From Litsea cubeba (lineage: Eukaryota > Streptophyta > Magnoliopsida > Laurales > Lauraceae): DNA of 64,000 bases. This document shows positions 35,782 to 45,896 of the stretch, in pieces. The translations under genes were made by a program, and so were the position numbers. Numbering within the stretch: position 1 is the first letter of the stretch; every line of letters starts with the position of its first letter. The DNA is taken from NCBI GenBank assembly GCA_012931725.1, contig CM022955.1, forward strand, positions 15,827,423 through 15,891,422. The letters are read 5' to 3'. The notes beneath the pieces are model-generated. The model ran no database searches. It was not told the origin of the DNA and was given only the letters and a program-made list of their open reading frames with translations.

Positions 35782-36499
35782 TTATCACAGTGATTCGAAC
35801 CAAAGCACATAAGGATTCTTTGGGTAATTTACTTGTAGTGGCTTACAGAGTGAATTAAAATGAAAGGTGAATTTAAGATAGTGTAAAGGACTTTTTCTTT
35901 ACTATAAATTTTTAGGGGCATTCGGTGACGGTCCCTCAACATTTCACTTTATGGTCTTAGATCAACAAAAAAAAGTCATAGAGCCAAAGGTCCCTCCTAC
36001 ACTTTTTCCTACACTTTTTCATACATGAAATGTCTAATTTACTCTTTCTTTAAATCATAACCCATGATTGGTAGGATATCCCATTAATAATGGCCAAGTA
36101 ACATTTAATTGCCCACGATTAATGGAATCCCCAAATTTTCAAATAAATTCTAAAAACAAACAAATAAATTCCAAAATAACAAAAATAAATTTTAAAAAAT
36201 GAAATAATTTCAAAAAATGAAATAAATTAAAAAAATAATATATAATCAAATAACGCAAATAAATTTACAAATATGCAAATAAGTTTCAAAATATCCAAAT
36301 AAATTTAAGAAAATATAAATAAAATTCAAAAGACTCAAAATAAATCTCAAAAGATCCAAAGATAATTTTAAAAAATGCAAATAAATTTAAAATAACGAAA
36401 ATAAATTTTTAAAAATGCAATAATTTCAAAAAACTCAATATATTTGAAAAGACACAAATAAATTTAAAAAACGCATATAGATTTAAAAAAACGTAAATA

Positions 36500-36835
36500 A
36501 ATGTGCTTAAAAACTCAGATAAGTTTTGAAAAAAACTCAGATAAATTTGCCAAAAATACAAAGAGATATGACAAAAGACAGATAAATTTGACAAAAACTC
36601 AGATAAATTTAAAAAAAACTAAGATAAATTTGAACAAAATTCAGATAAATTTGAACAAAACTCAGATAAATTTGATAAAAATTCAGATAAATTTAACAAA
36701 AACTTAGATAAATTTGCCAAAAACATAGAGAAGTATGAAAGAAGACAGATAAATTTGAAAAAAACTCAATTAAATTTCATAAAAATTCAGATAAATTTGA
36801 TAAAAACTGAAATAAATTTGACTAAATAGATAAAT
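36500..36835. repeat. Subterminal array of 'aaactcagataaatttga' units
   Basis: About 17-20 bp imperfect repeats, a dozen or more, in the left arm of the Pack-MULE. Inverse copies ('aaatttatctgagtttt') appear in the right arm at about 38930-39130. Confidence 0.8.
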
Positions 36836-37118
36836 TTGAGTGGACTGGGTCGACCTGACCTGACCCGACCTAGACCTAGACCAAAAGACCCAGAGAATTG
36901 GGTTTCTTCACGTTCTAGTTCTGGAATCAAAACCAGAACCAGTGCTTCCTCCTTCGGTCACGGCAGGCAGGGCGCGGCAGAAGCGGACAGAGCTTCTCCG
37001 GAATCTTCAGACGGCGACGGCAAGACTCATCTTTCTCGGCGACGCATAAAATTCGGCAGATCCAATAATCATCATCACCAACCTGTGTGGCCCAGCGTCC
37101 AATCGACAGGTGATCACT

Positions 37119-37430
37119 GGAAGATTTAGCGATCCGCTGCGGGAGATGCAGGTCGGATCATATCTGAGAACCATTGTCGCCTTTGATCGACAATTGTGGG
37201 CGGCGGCGGAGTGCGGTCTGAGGTGCTGGAGCTTCGACGATTTGTTCCGGCCGAGCGAGAACCCGGATCTGAACGGAGATGAGGAGATGGCGCCGTTTCG
37301 TGAGTCGGAGCTGACATCGCTGGCGCTGTGTTTTGTTATGGATTTGGCGGCCGAACTGGTTTGGAGCGGGCACAAGGACAGGAAGATATGGTCGTGGAAG
37401 ATGGAGGAGAGATCTGATGGGAGTGGATGT
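37119..37430 (+). pseudogene. Captured fragment of FRA3-type inositol polyphosphate 5-phosphatase (WD40 part)
   Basis: The open frame 37110-37550 contains DPLREMQVGSYLRTI, LWAAAECGLRCWSFDDLF, GDEEMAPFRESELTSLAL and LVWSGHKDRKIWSWKM. These match in order the N-terminal WD40 region of plant type II 5PTases (FRA3/5PTase12-14 family), which precedes the phosphatase domain in the intact enzyme. The phosphatase catalytic domain is absent. Local GC content is far above the AT-rich arms on either side, as expected for host coding DNA captured by a MULE. About 150 codons remain open, so a short chimeric product is conceivable, but no start or splice evidence supports it. Confidence 0.75.
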
Positions 37431-37856
37431 TTCAGAGAAGGGCTGAGTTCAATAATCACTACAGATGGTGCAGCAGAGCCTAGGCAACGATTCCTCTTTA
37501 ACTGGGTTCCAAGAACGGAGATAATGGAAGATAACTGGGTTCCGAGATGAAGTCTCGTGTTTGATGCGCTGGTATGGTTCTGATTTCAGAACCAAAATGG
37601 GATAAGAGGAAGAACGAATGAGGGGGGGGGGATTTGAATTTTCAAATTTCAAAATTAATGCCTAAAACGGTTGAAAGGGCATATTAGTCCTGAAAAATGA
37701 GATCATGTGGGTTGAGGGACTCCTCGTTGCAAACAGTCTAGTTGTGTGGACCACGGACCTTAATGAGTTTTTCCTTGGACTGGAGGCTGGATATATTCAC
37801 TTATAGGGACCTTTCACTAATTTTGCCAAATTTTTATAGGAATTTACCGTGTTCAG

Positions 37857-38553
37857 TGTTGGAGAAAACAGAATGTTGTTAGGATATCTTTAGGATAAGG
37901 TTAATTTAATATTTGATTATAAATATAGCCCTACGGTGAAATTTATGGGAAAAAAGTGATTCTCGAAACTCTTTATGGTATCAGAGCTAGGTCGGTGATG
38001 ATCTTACGGTAAAGCTGGGGCACAGTCCTATCTTCCGCTATAGTCACCGTCAATTTTTTTCTTTTTCAATAAAGAAATGATCATCTTCTCCTACTACCCA
38101 TTCATCTAAGTCCTACGATCTCACCATCTTTATCAAAATTGCACGATCGAAGCTTTTGGAAGAAATCGTGACAGATCTAATCCAGTGGGTCACCGACACC
38201 GACAGACTAAAAAAGGTGTGGGTTGCGACAGTGATGGATTTACGAACAAACGACGATCACCAAGAAAATATGATGATCGGTTTTATAAGATATTTACCAT
38301 TTTTTTTCTTATTTTAGGTATCAATTTATTTTCATGTTACCAACCACATCTTTTCTCTAAAAAGATCATGTAATTGAGGGGGGGTGTTGGAGAAAACAGA
38401 ATGTTGTTAGGATTTAGTAGATTATCCTTATCCTTGGGATAAGGTTATCTTTAAGATAAGGTTAGTTTATTACTTGATTATAAATGTAGCCATTTCATTT
38501 AATGCAACATACGGTGAAATTTATGGGAAATAAGTGATTCTTGAAACTCTTTA
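37857..38553 (+). mobile_element. TRIM retrotransposon (697 bp) inside the Pack-MULE
   Basis: LTR copies start TGTTGGAGAAAACAGAATG at 37857 and 38385. LTR1 is 119 bp (37857-37975), LTR2 169 bp (38385-38553), LTR1 having lost about 50 bp of internal sequence. TGGTATCAGAGC at 37976-37987 is the initiator-tRNA primer-binding site, and TTGAGGGGGGG (38374-38384) is the polypurine tract directly before LTR2. Flanks TTCAG (37852-37856) and TTCAC (38554-38558) agree at 4 of 5. There are no coding domains in the ~400-bp interior. Confidence 0.87.
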
Positions 38554-38689
38554 TTCACGTATTTTTTGGGGTAAATTAGTGAGAGATCCTTGAGTATTGT
38601 GTTATAAAGTCTCTAGTACACAATATAATTGTTTAAGGCCTAAAGTCCCAGCCGTAGCCTGTGTTGCTCCATCATCGGCAAAGAGGAAG

Positions 38690-38930
38690 AGAACAGATTG
38701 TCGTCTCTTGGTTACTGTTGTAGAACTAGAACAGAGGTGGTCTGGGGCTCTACTACTACGCACGGTTTCCGAGAGGAAGACGCAAATCTGAGTTTGCGGA
38801 GAAGATGACCGGAAGTTGTAGAGAAAATCAGAGTCGGGGCAAAGGCAGTGAAAATCTGAGAAGATTCCTAGTTTCGTTCACCATCGCCGGAGAAAGAGGG
38901 AAGTCTCTGCCCGGAGACCACCGCTTATCT
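38690..38930. other. GC-richer segment in Pack-MULE right arm
   Basis: Between the TRIM and the subterminal array the base composition rises again and short frames open on the plus strand. It could be part of the same captured locus or a second capture. I recognise no protein. Confidence 0.3.
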
Positions 38931-39439
38931 AAGTTTTTGCGAAATTTATCTGAGTTTTGTGAAATTTATCTGAATTTTTTTAAAATTTTATCCGAGTTTT
39001 TTGACAAATTTTGAATTTGCTAGAAACTCAAATTTTGAATCTTTTAAATTCAAATCTTCCAAGAGGATCCGAACTCTGTTTAGTAAAAAGGTAAATTTTT
39101 GGAAAATTTATCTGAGTTTTTTGGCAAGTTTTGAATTTTCTAAAAAATCAAAATTTGAGATTTTGAATTTCAAATCTTCCAAGAGGATTTGAATTCAAGT
39201 TTTTTGAAATCTATTTGTGTTTTTGAATTTTATTTGTCTTTTGAAATGGTAGTTGACCATTATTAATGACATATCTCACTAATCATGAGATATGATTTAT
39301 CTTTAAATAAATAAAAAGTTTTAAATATTTTAGCTCTTCAAATTTGGAAAATTGACCTATCACACTAGGAAAAAAGATTATAATCTAAGACGAGAAAGTG
39401 AAATTTTGAGGGACCTATCCCCGAATGCCCCTATTTTTT

Positions 39440-39682
39440 TTACATGATGTGACATCTTGTTTAAGCTCTTTTCTAGAAGTATTTCAAATTTTCAACCACC
39501 TAAAAAGTCTATAGTTTAGTAATTTGAACCCACTTTACTTTCAGATGGAATTTTCTTAGATGCTCAAGTAGAAAGGAGCATTTTGGAGTTCCACCAATCA
39601 AAATTGTTTTTACAGAAAGTCTATGAATTTTTTCAAACTTTTTAATTATGACTTAAGCTTAATATTTTTTTTATAAAAATCC
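39440..39682. repeat. MITE remnant and Mutator-type TIR end
   Basis: 39440-39620 resembles the interior of the MITE at 17528-17834 ('acatgatgtgacatcttgt', 'tttcaaccacc', 'ggagttccacc'). 39640-39682, read on the minus strand as GGGATTTTTATAAAAAAAAT then TTAAGCTTAAG, matches the TIR of the Mutator-like element at 15767-16747. The missing left half of the MITE may be at 35888-35912 ('tttttctttactataaattt'), on the other side of the Pack-MULE. Confidence 0.5.
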
Positions 39683-40787
39683 CAAAACTTGACGCAAATA
39701 ACAGCGACAGCGGAAAGTCCGGTGCAAGGTGTCGCTAATTCTCTCTCTCCCCTGAACCAGCAAAGCTCTCTCCCCCGAACCAGCAAAGCTTTCTTCTGGG
39801 TCCTTCCCATCCTGGAATGTAAACCCAACAAAATTCCTAAGGGTGATTCTAAACGCACCCACAGCTATTGTTGTACACACCCACATTTTATTTTATTTTT
39901 AATCACCAAAATGCCCTAAGGTGAAATGACGAAATCACCCTTTTCCTCCCTCCTCTTCCTCAGGCTAGTTGTAGCTGGAACGCTACATCAACCTCCTCCC
40001 TCTTCTTCCTTTGGTTGTCCTACGGTGTTTCTTGCCCTCCTCTCTACTCATCTCCTCTTCTTCTTCTTCTGCTTCTTCTTCTTCTTATTCTTCATTATCT
40101 CTTATATCCACTGTTTCGAGACTGTTCATCTGCACTCATTCATCCCCATTGATCTTCATCTCTTTCCTCATCATCTTCTCCAACTCTTAAAAAGTATCCT
40201 CAAGTCTTCTCCATTTGTTTAAAGATATTAGAGGCACTCATCTCCCTGCACCACATTGTCAATACTCTTGACTTCGTTTCCAGCATTTTAATTAAAATTC
40301 GCGCGTCGTGCTCGGTATTCCAGAACCGTGCAAATGAATATTGCACGGCGGAATGCCATCAAACATATTAGACTTGCACGGAATAACTATGGCGTGCAAA
40401 AAAATTTTACACGGCAATAGTAAACCGAGCATATTTCACAAGGACGGCATATAGTCTCATGCATTGATATACTAAGATTTAGCAATCATATTTTTAGGAG
40501 ATTCAGTCAACCGGTGCCAGTGAGTGCTCTTTGGATTTTACTAATGTGTTCACCACTGACACGATATTTAGAAGCCGAGAGGCCACTACCATATGCTCAG
40601 AGCATCGAGCGATTCAAAGAAATAATTGGAGAGAGTGTCGCAACACAAGAGTCGGTTAATTTTGATAGTGATTAATTTCTTGTACTTTCAACTTGATGTA
40701 AACAAATTTAACACATGATGTTGAAATGGAAGCAACCTTTTATGTTATTATGTTGTTTGTTTATTCTTTAAGACCCCTGCTTGGTTG

Positions 40788-40886
40788 CATGGTATATGTT
40801 GGCCGAGCAGAATGTATCTGCATGATACATGTTGGCCGAGCAGAATGCATCTGCATGGTACATGTTGGCCGAGCAGAATTTATATG
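40788..40886. repeat. Three 33-bp tandem units
   Basis: Units of 'catggtatatgttggccgag' plus 'cagaatgtatctg', three copies with few differences. The 33-bp length keeps a reading frame (MVYVGRAECIC), but the position near the MULE end makes it a subterminal repeat instead. Confidence 0.8.
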
Positions 40887-41182
40887 CGCGGATTGTTTTG
40901 GCCATGCAATGTTGTAGGTTGGTGGACATGTTGTATCCCATTTTGAAGATGCAGGTAGACGTTCATCAAAAAAATAAAAGGAATCAACTATTTCATATAA
41001 GAAGTTAAAAATCATAAAAGTTTACACACAAGAGCAAAATTCTTCAATTGACACATTAAAGTTTGTAATACATATCCGAGCTCGAGATACACATGAACCA
41101 AAGAAAAAGATATTCCTTCATGAAATTACTTATACATCTCATAAAAAAAATTAGTTTGCCAAATCCAAAAGCCCTCCTATCA

Positions 41183-42030
41183 TCACTGATGCGCACGTCG
41201 GTGGTACATCACCGGTATGCCATCTAGAATCTCGAGGGAAGTCTGCAGTGCCCGATAATAGAAATCGGCTAGCTCATCCATTCGCGCAAGCGTAGCACGG
41301 ATATGGTCCTTCAAGCGAAGGATCTATAAGAAACAATACAATGTGTCAAAGATAGTTTGAAATAATAGATGCAAAGATTGTTTGGAATAAGAGTATTTAC
41401 AATGCCCTCACCGTTCTTGGAGTCGGGTCATCTCTACCCTCATTAGGGTCATAGTGGGAATGGCGAGTGGGGTTCTGTACACGAGGGTGTGATATCCTAG
41501 TGTACCACTCGAGATAGTCCGGGGAACACTCCCATGCATGTCGTGCTCGATGGCCGCGGTGCGCCAAAGATAATACATGGTCCTCCCATGTAACCCAGTA
41601 CTGGAAACGTATAAGAGACATTGAATTTACCAGCAGTAGTTCCCCGAGTTGCACGAATGGGGGGCGAGCGGTGCGGGTGGGATGGTCTGTATATAGCCAA
41701 ACTGTCGAAGAATCCTGTGTGGGTGGTAGGGTTCAATGACATCTAGGGCTCTCAAGCAACCACAGAAAAGAAGGATATTTGCTGAAATGGATGCTGAGCC
41801 CTGGCACTAGCATACGGATCCCAACTGACTTGTCGCATGTAAATGAATCAAGTCATTAATATAATAACACATACTGGCATGCACACCTCGACGAGGAGGT
41901 CTAGCTTGCAACACCAATCTTAGTCTGCACTCTCGATGGCTCGCTAGAAGTACTAGCATGTCCACCTGTTGGATGTGAGGTGCCACCAATATACTCCGAG
42001 CTACTCTTCTAGGCATTTCTTCAAACCTGT
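41183..42030 (-). pseudogene. Plant mobile domain (PMD) gene of the MULE, one frameshift
   Basis: Minus-strand exons join at good splice sites: one beginning at an AG near 42023 (FEEMPRRVARSI), one from about 41837 to 41633 (WDPYASARAQHPFQQISFF, then CLRALDVIEPYHPHRILRQF and GYIQTIPPAPLAP), one from about 41600 to 41412 (YWVTWEDHVLSLAHRG, ECSPDYLEWYTRISHPRV) and a last one 41183-41323 (LRLKDHIRATLARMDELADF to a stop). LRQFGYIQTIP and PDYLEWYTRI are hallmark blocks of the PMD family (transposon-borne relatives of MAIN/MAIL1). A one-base shift near 41775 breaks the second exon. The 5' part was cut off by the solo LTR at 42056. PMD genes are known passengers of Mutator-like elements; their role in transposition is not settled. 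Confidence 0.78.
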
Positions 42031-42329
42031 TAAAAATAAAAATCAATAAGAGGAATGATGGACCGCGCTCCTGATGCCTGGTCCTACCGAGGTCGGCGGA
42101 CGTGGGAGTCCGTTGGGTCTGACCCTTTCGTAACCGGGGGGCAAGGGGCGTGCATCAACATTTCTTTTATGTGGGTGTGCCAGATTTTCTATTTTACTTG
42201 GAATTGCAAGTGGTGATCTGGAGATCAACCTTCGCAAGTAAAAAGGAAATCAACTTCTTTCAAGTTTTCCATTGCACATATATTTAAGAAAAGAGACATT
42301 TTCTTAATTTGCCGTGAAAGGCGATTTTT

Positions 42330-42407
42330 TTGGCATTTATAGCCGATTTTGGCGTTTATAGCCGATTTTTGGTGTTTATAGCCGATTTTGGTGTTTATAG
42401 CCGATTT
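42330..42407. repeat. Four-unit ~20-23 bp tandem repeat in the LTR
   Basis: Units of 'ggygtttatagccgattt' with T-tract length variation, four copies. Confidence 0.85.
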
Positions 42408-42748
42408 ACAATCCTTATCAATAATGAAAGACAAGAGTTGTGATTTTTGTCTCTTTTAAAAAAATACAAACTACAATGAAAAGCAAGAAAAGGAGGATCT
42501 AACTTCTCAGGAGATTGTGGGGGACCTGTTCAGATTGACGGTCGCAAGCCATATGTGGACTTCGCCATCATCCATGCAGATGAGAACAGAGGATGCTATT
42601 GATTCGCTTGGCTTGGCTATAACCTCAGGTTTTTTAGAGAACAAAGACCAAAAGGAAGTCCTATGTCCAATAAAAAGCCGAGTAGACGGGCTGAAAAGCC
42701 ACGTCTAAGCCATTTGGAGGCAGAAGGAGAAGGCAAGGACCTTGGGGG

Positions 42749-43302
42749 TAGGGGTGTACATCGGGTCGGGTCCCGGGTTATCGGGCCGGGTTTGACCCGA
42801 CCCGGTAATTTTATGCACATCGAAAACCCGCCCGAATGCCCGGTTAGCTATAGCCGGGTTTGTCGGGTTTGGGTTACCGGGTTACCGGGTCAACCGGGTC
42901 GGGTTACCGGGTCACCCGGTTAATTATAAAGTTTAAAGTATTTTTTTTTAGAACAACTAAAAGTTTCAATAATTGAGATAAAAAAATACTATAAATATAT
43001 ATATACAGTAAACATACAGTAAATATAAATATATATATATATATTTTTAATGTTTATTTGTATATATTTGTATATATTTGCATACATATACAAATAAATA
43101 TATATAAAAAAAATGTATAACCGGGTTATCGGGTCACCCGATAACCCGATTAACCACACTTTCTTAACCCGGAACCCGGTCCGGATAAGTACTTATCGGG
43201 CCGGGTGAGACCCGACCCGGTAAAAGACCCTATGTCACCCGCCCAATTAGGTCCGGGTCGGACCGGGTCGGGCCGGGTTTTGAAACCCGGTGTACACCCC
43301 TA
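42749..43302. mobile_element. hAT MITE with CGGGT-rich ends (554 bp)
   Basis: Ends TAGGGGTGTACATCGGGT and, on the minus strand, TAGGGGTGTACACCGGGT. CTTGGGGG flanks both ends exactly (42741-42748, 43303-43310), an 8-bp hAT duplication. Both arms are dense in CGGGT/ACCCG words around an AT-rich core with (TA)n. No coding sequence. Confidence 0.9.
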
Positions 43303-44299
43303 CTTGGGGGGGTACCCCCAAAGAACTTTTGTCACCTTGTAGCGGTGGTCGGTGTAGAACTTCCGCAGAGTTTTCTCTCTTTTCCTTCTCTGAATTTCTG
43401 TGCTTTTTTTTCTGATCTGGGTCTGTCTCGTTTTTTCGATCTGGATTTTTTTGGAATGCTCTCTTATTTATAGGCTTTTAGGTAGCCAATTAGGAGGGTT
43501 TATGAGCCTTAATTGTCATAAAGCTACATAAAGGGAGGAGTTACAAGATTGAATTCTTTATTTTGTAACTCCTTTTTCTTGGCTTCTGATTGGCCGGAGG
43601 AGATTGAGGGCATTTAATCGCCTTTAATCGCCATGATGGGAGGAGTTTCATGGGTTAAATGCCATGAATCTCTTGACTTGTAACTCCCGGATGCTTGCTT
43701 CTGATTGGTCCGTCCAAAGAAATGGATTAATGACTGTAATAAAGCTAGTCAATTAATCGCATTAAGTGGTCGCCGAGCAGTTGAAGAGTCGCGGGCCGTG
43801 CCGCGTCTTTTGGAATTCTTCTGGCGATGATCATCGATGGATCTTCATGTGGATCGACATCGGATGACCATGTAACTTCAGATATTGGTTGCCAACAGCG
43901 GGTCGGTACCATCTGTCCTGTCGATTTCTTGATCGGTCAGGTAGAAAGCACACTTTTTTTGGTTGACCGGGTGGCGATCAATATTATTTTCGATACTCTT
44001 GATGATTAACCCATGTTTTTGACGGATGTCAGAGGATTTGGTGTCTCAAAAGTATGAATTTTGAAAAATACCAGAGGCCGGACGCTTCGAATCGTGAAAA
44101 AAACGGCGAAAAACGGGGTTTCCGGGGCCCACCGGGCGATCCCGGGCCCAGGGTCGCCGGCGACCCTGGGGGGGGTTTCCCCCTTTTGTCCCGTTTTGTG
44201 TCCGTTTTTGCTGTTTTTTTTATTTTTTTTCTTCTGTATTTTTTCTTGACATTTTTGGTCATTTATTGGCTTGATTTCCCTGTATAAAACCTGATGAGA

Positions 44300-44900
44300 A
44301 TCCTTGCATTTTATTTTGCAAAGTTTCCAATTTTCCGAGAAAGCCGAAGACTTTGTTGCGTAAAGCTGCCGATTTTCCGTCAGAAGCTGAAACTGGGTCA
44401 ACCGATGTCCGATTGACTTGAAATTTGACAGGGAACCTATTGGAGTCATTTTAAGATGATCCATAGGCTCTGTCTTGGAAACCATGGTCCCGGGGAACTT
44501 TACCGCCGAGATGCCTGATTTGGCTTCCGAGCGTCAAAGTATGGTCAAATGTTGTCGAAATGACCTGAAATTTGACATGTAGCCCCTTTGTAAGCATTTT
44601 GAAGACGTCCATGTGCTCTATCTGATGAGTGATGGCATCGGTGGTTCTCGCCGCCGAGAGGCTTGATTTAGCTGTTCGAGGGTTGATGTAGGGTCAAACA
44701 TTGTCGGTTTGACTCGGAACTTGACGTGGAGTCTTTTGGATGTATTTTGAGACCATCTATCGGCTCTGATCGAAGATTTAGTGTCTCCGATACTTTCGCC
44801 GCCGGGAGTTCCTTTTCAGCTGCCGGAGAAGCGAAGTTAGGCCAAATGATTTTGAAATGGCCCGAAACTTCTTGTTTACTCCTCTTTTGGTTGTCTTGAA
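44300..44900. repeat. Diverged ~180-bp repeats in the LTR
   Basis: A theme recurs about three times: 'cttgaaatttgaca' or 'cctgaaatttgacatgta', then a 'cattttgaagacgtcc' or 'cattttaagatgatcc' block, then 'gctct', then 'gccgccgag' or 'accgccgag', then 'gatttggc' or 'gatttagc'. Copies are strongly diverged. Confidence 0.45.
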
Positions 44901-45111
44901 GGATCTTGCAGTTTTTGTTTGATTCTGACATGATTTGATTTTTTGGAAGTAGCATTGCCTATTTATGGCAGGTTGCGACTTCATGTAGCTCTTTGGATCT
45001 TGAAGAGGCAAAGTGACATTTTTGGTGTCAACAAGGAAAAAGCGTAACATAAGAAAGAGAAATTCTATATGCTAGCACCCTCCCAGTCTGTGCAGAATTC
45101 ATGTGCCTAGC

Positions 45112-45295
45112 ACATATATGCCGTGCATATATGTTCTGCACGGCATACATTTGCCGTGCATAATTCATTTGCACAACATATGTATGCCGTGCAAAAGTGT
45201 TCTGCATGGCTGATATTTGTCGTGCAAAATTCATTTGCACAAAGTATGTATGCCATGCAGAAATGTTACGTATGGAAAACATTTGCCGTGCATAA
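45112..45295. repeat. Three ~64-bp tandem units, right subterminal MULE array
   Basis: Units contain 'tatgccgtgca', 'gttctgca(c/t)ggc' and 'ttcatttgcacaa'. Inverse 'ttgcacgg' words occur at 40300-40440 near the other end, so these are subterminal repeats of the MULE. They open a spurious 108-codon frame. Confidence 0.8.
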
Positions 45296-45896
45296 GCCCC
45301 GTGCAAGAACCTGCGATACCGAGCAAATCAAGATGAATGCATCGTTCTTTTTTTTTTTTTTCAAAATGCACATAGATTATGCACTTCGGATGAGAAAGAG
45401 AAGAAGAAGAAGAAATTACAACCCTAATGCAAACGTTTGTAATCTTTGAGTAAAAAAACTATGACCTAAAAAGAATGTACAACCTAAAAGGAATATGAAG
45501 AAGAAGATAAAGAAGAATAAGAGCTCACCTTGTCTTCAACCTTCAAACCCTCGACGAGAGGGAACGTTGGAGGAGGAAACTCGTGGGCACTTTGGGAAAT
45601 ATGATGGGTGGGCTCAGCAAACTGTTTTTCAATATAAACATATGGTGGGTGGGTTCAGAATGTGGGTGTCTACGGCGATAGCTGTGATGCGTTTAGAATC
45701 ACCCAATTCCTAATCCTTCCATCTGTAAATTCCACTAACAAGAGATGGGTTCTTCTAAGATGGCAGGGCACTTGGACGGATGGAATGGCTAGAGGTTGGT
45801 TGGATCTTATGTAAAAGATGCTCTTTTAGAGAATCACAGCCATCCACTTGCATAATCCCTTTGCCTTGCCCCCCACTCAACGTTCTCACCTGTAAA

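Larger units (their letters stand above)
35913..39433. mobile_element. Pack-MULE-like element with long TIRs (3521 bp)
   Basis: Starts TAGGGGCATTCGGTGACGG and ends, on the minus strand, TAGGGGCATTCGGGGATAGG. The similarity runs on for about 230 bp through GGTCCCTCAA, TTTCACTTT, CATGATT and CATTAATAATGG blocks. AT-rich subterminal arrays of 'ctcagataaattt' (36500-36835) have inverse counterparts at about 38930-39130. The interior holds a GC-rich fragment of a 5-phosphatase gene and a TRIM. Long TIRs plus a captured gene fragment define a Pack-MULE. The 9-bp flanks (AAATTTTTA and TATTTTTTT) agree only partly, so target duplication is not proven. No transposase inside. Confidence 0.78.
42056..45033 (-). 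mobile_element. Solo LTR, probably Ty3/gypsy (2978 bp with insert)
   Basis: On the minus strand it begins TGTTGACACCAAAAATGTCA and ends GGTCCATCA, i.e. TG...CA. AGGAA flanks both sides exactly (42051-42055, 45034-45038). No internal domain, primer-binding site or second LTR is present, so it is a solo LTR left by recombination. A TATA box TATAAATAAG (minus, 43463-43472) precedes a purine-rich leader, giving the U3/R layout. Net length without the nested MITE is about 2.4 kb. It inserted in an intron of the PMD gene. The gypsy assignment rests on its length and TGTTGACACC start. Confidence 0.85.
39841..45704 (-). mobile_element. Mutator-like element carrying a PMD gene (5864 bp)
   Basis: Ends GGGTGATTCTAAACGCACCC and, on the minus strand, GGGTGATTCTAAACGCATCA, then ACAGCTAT and GACACCCACATT / CACACCCACATT, about 45 bp of inverted repeat. 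AATTCCTAA flanks both ends exactly (39832-39840 and 45705-45713), a perfect 9-bp Mutator-type duplication. Subterminal regions contain arrays of 'gccgtgca' and inverse words. Inside are a PMD gene on the minus strand and a solo LTR that itself contains a hAT MITE. Without the LTR the element is about 2.9 kb. No MURA-type transposase is seen. Confidence 0.9.

Noticed and set aside
44006..44485. 159-codon minus-strand frame in the solo LTR
   Set aside because: LTR sequence has no coding role, composition is low complexity and no motif is recognisable.
45123..45449. 108-codon plus-strand frame and its minus-strand mirror
   Set aside because: Both arise from the 64-bp subterminal repeats, giving repetitive peptides with no family.
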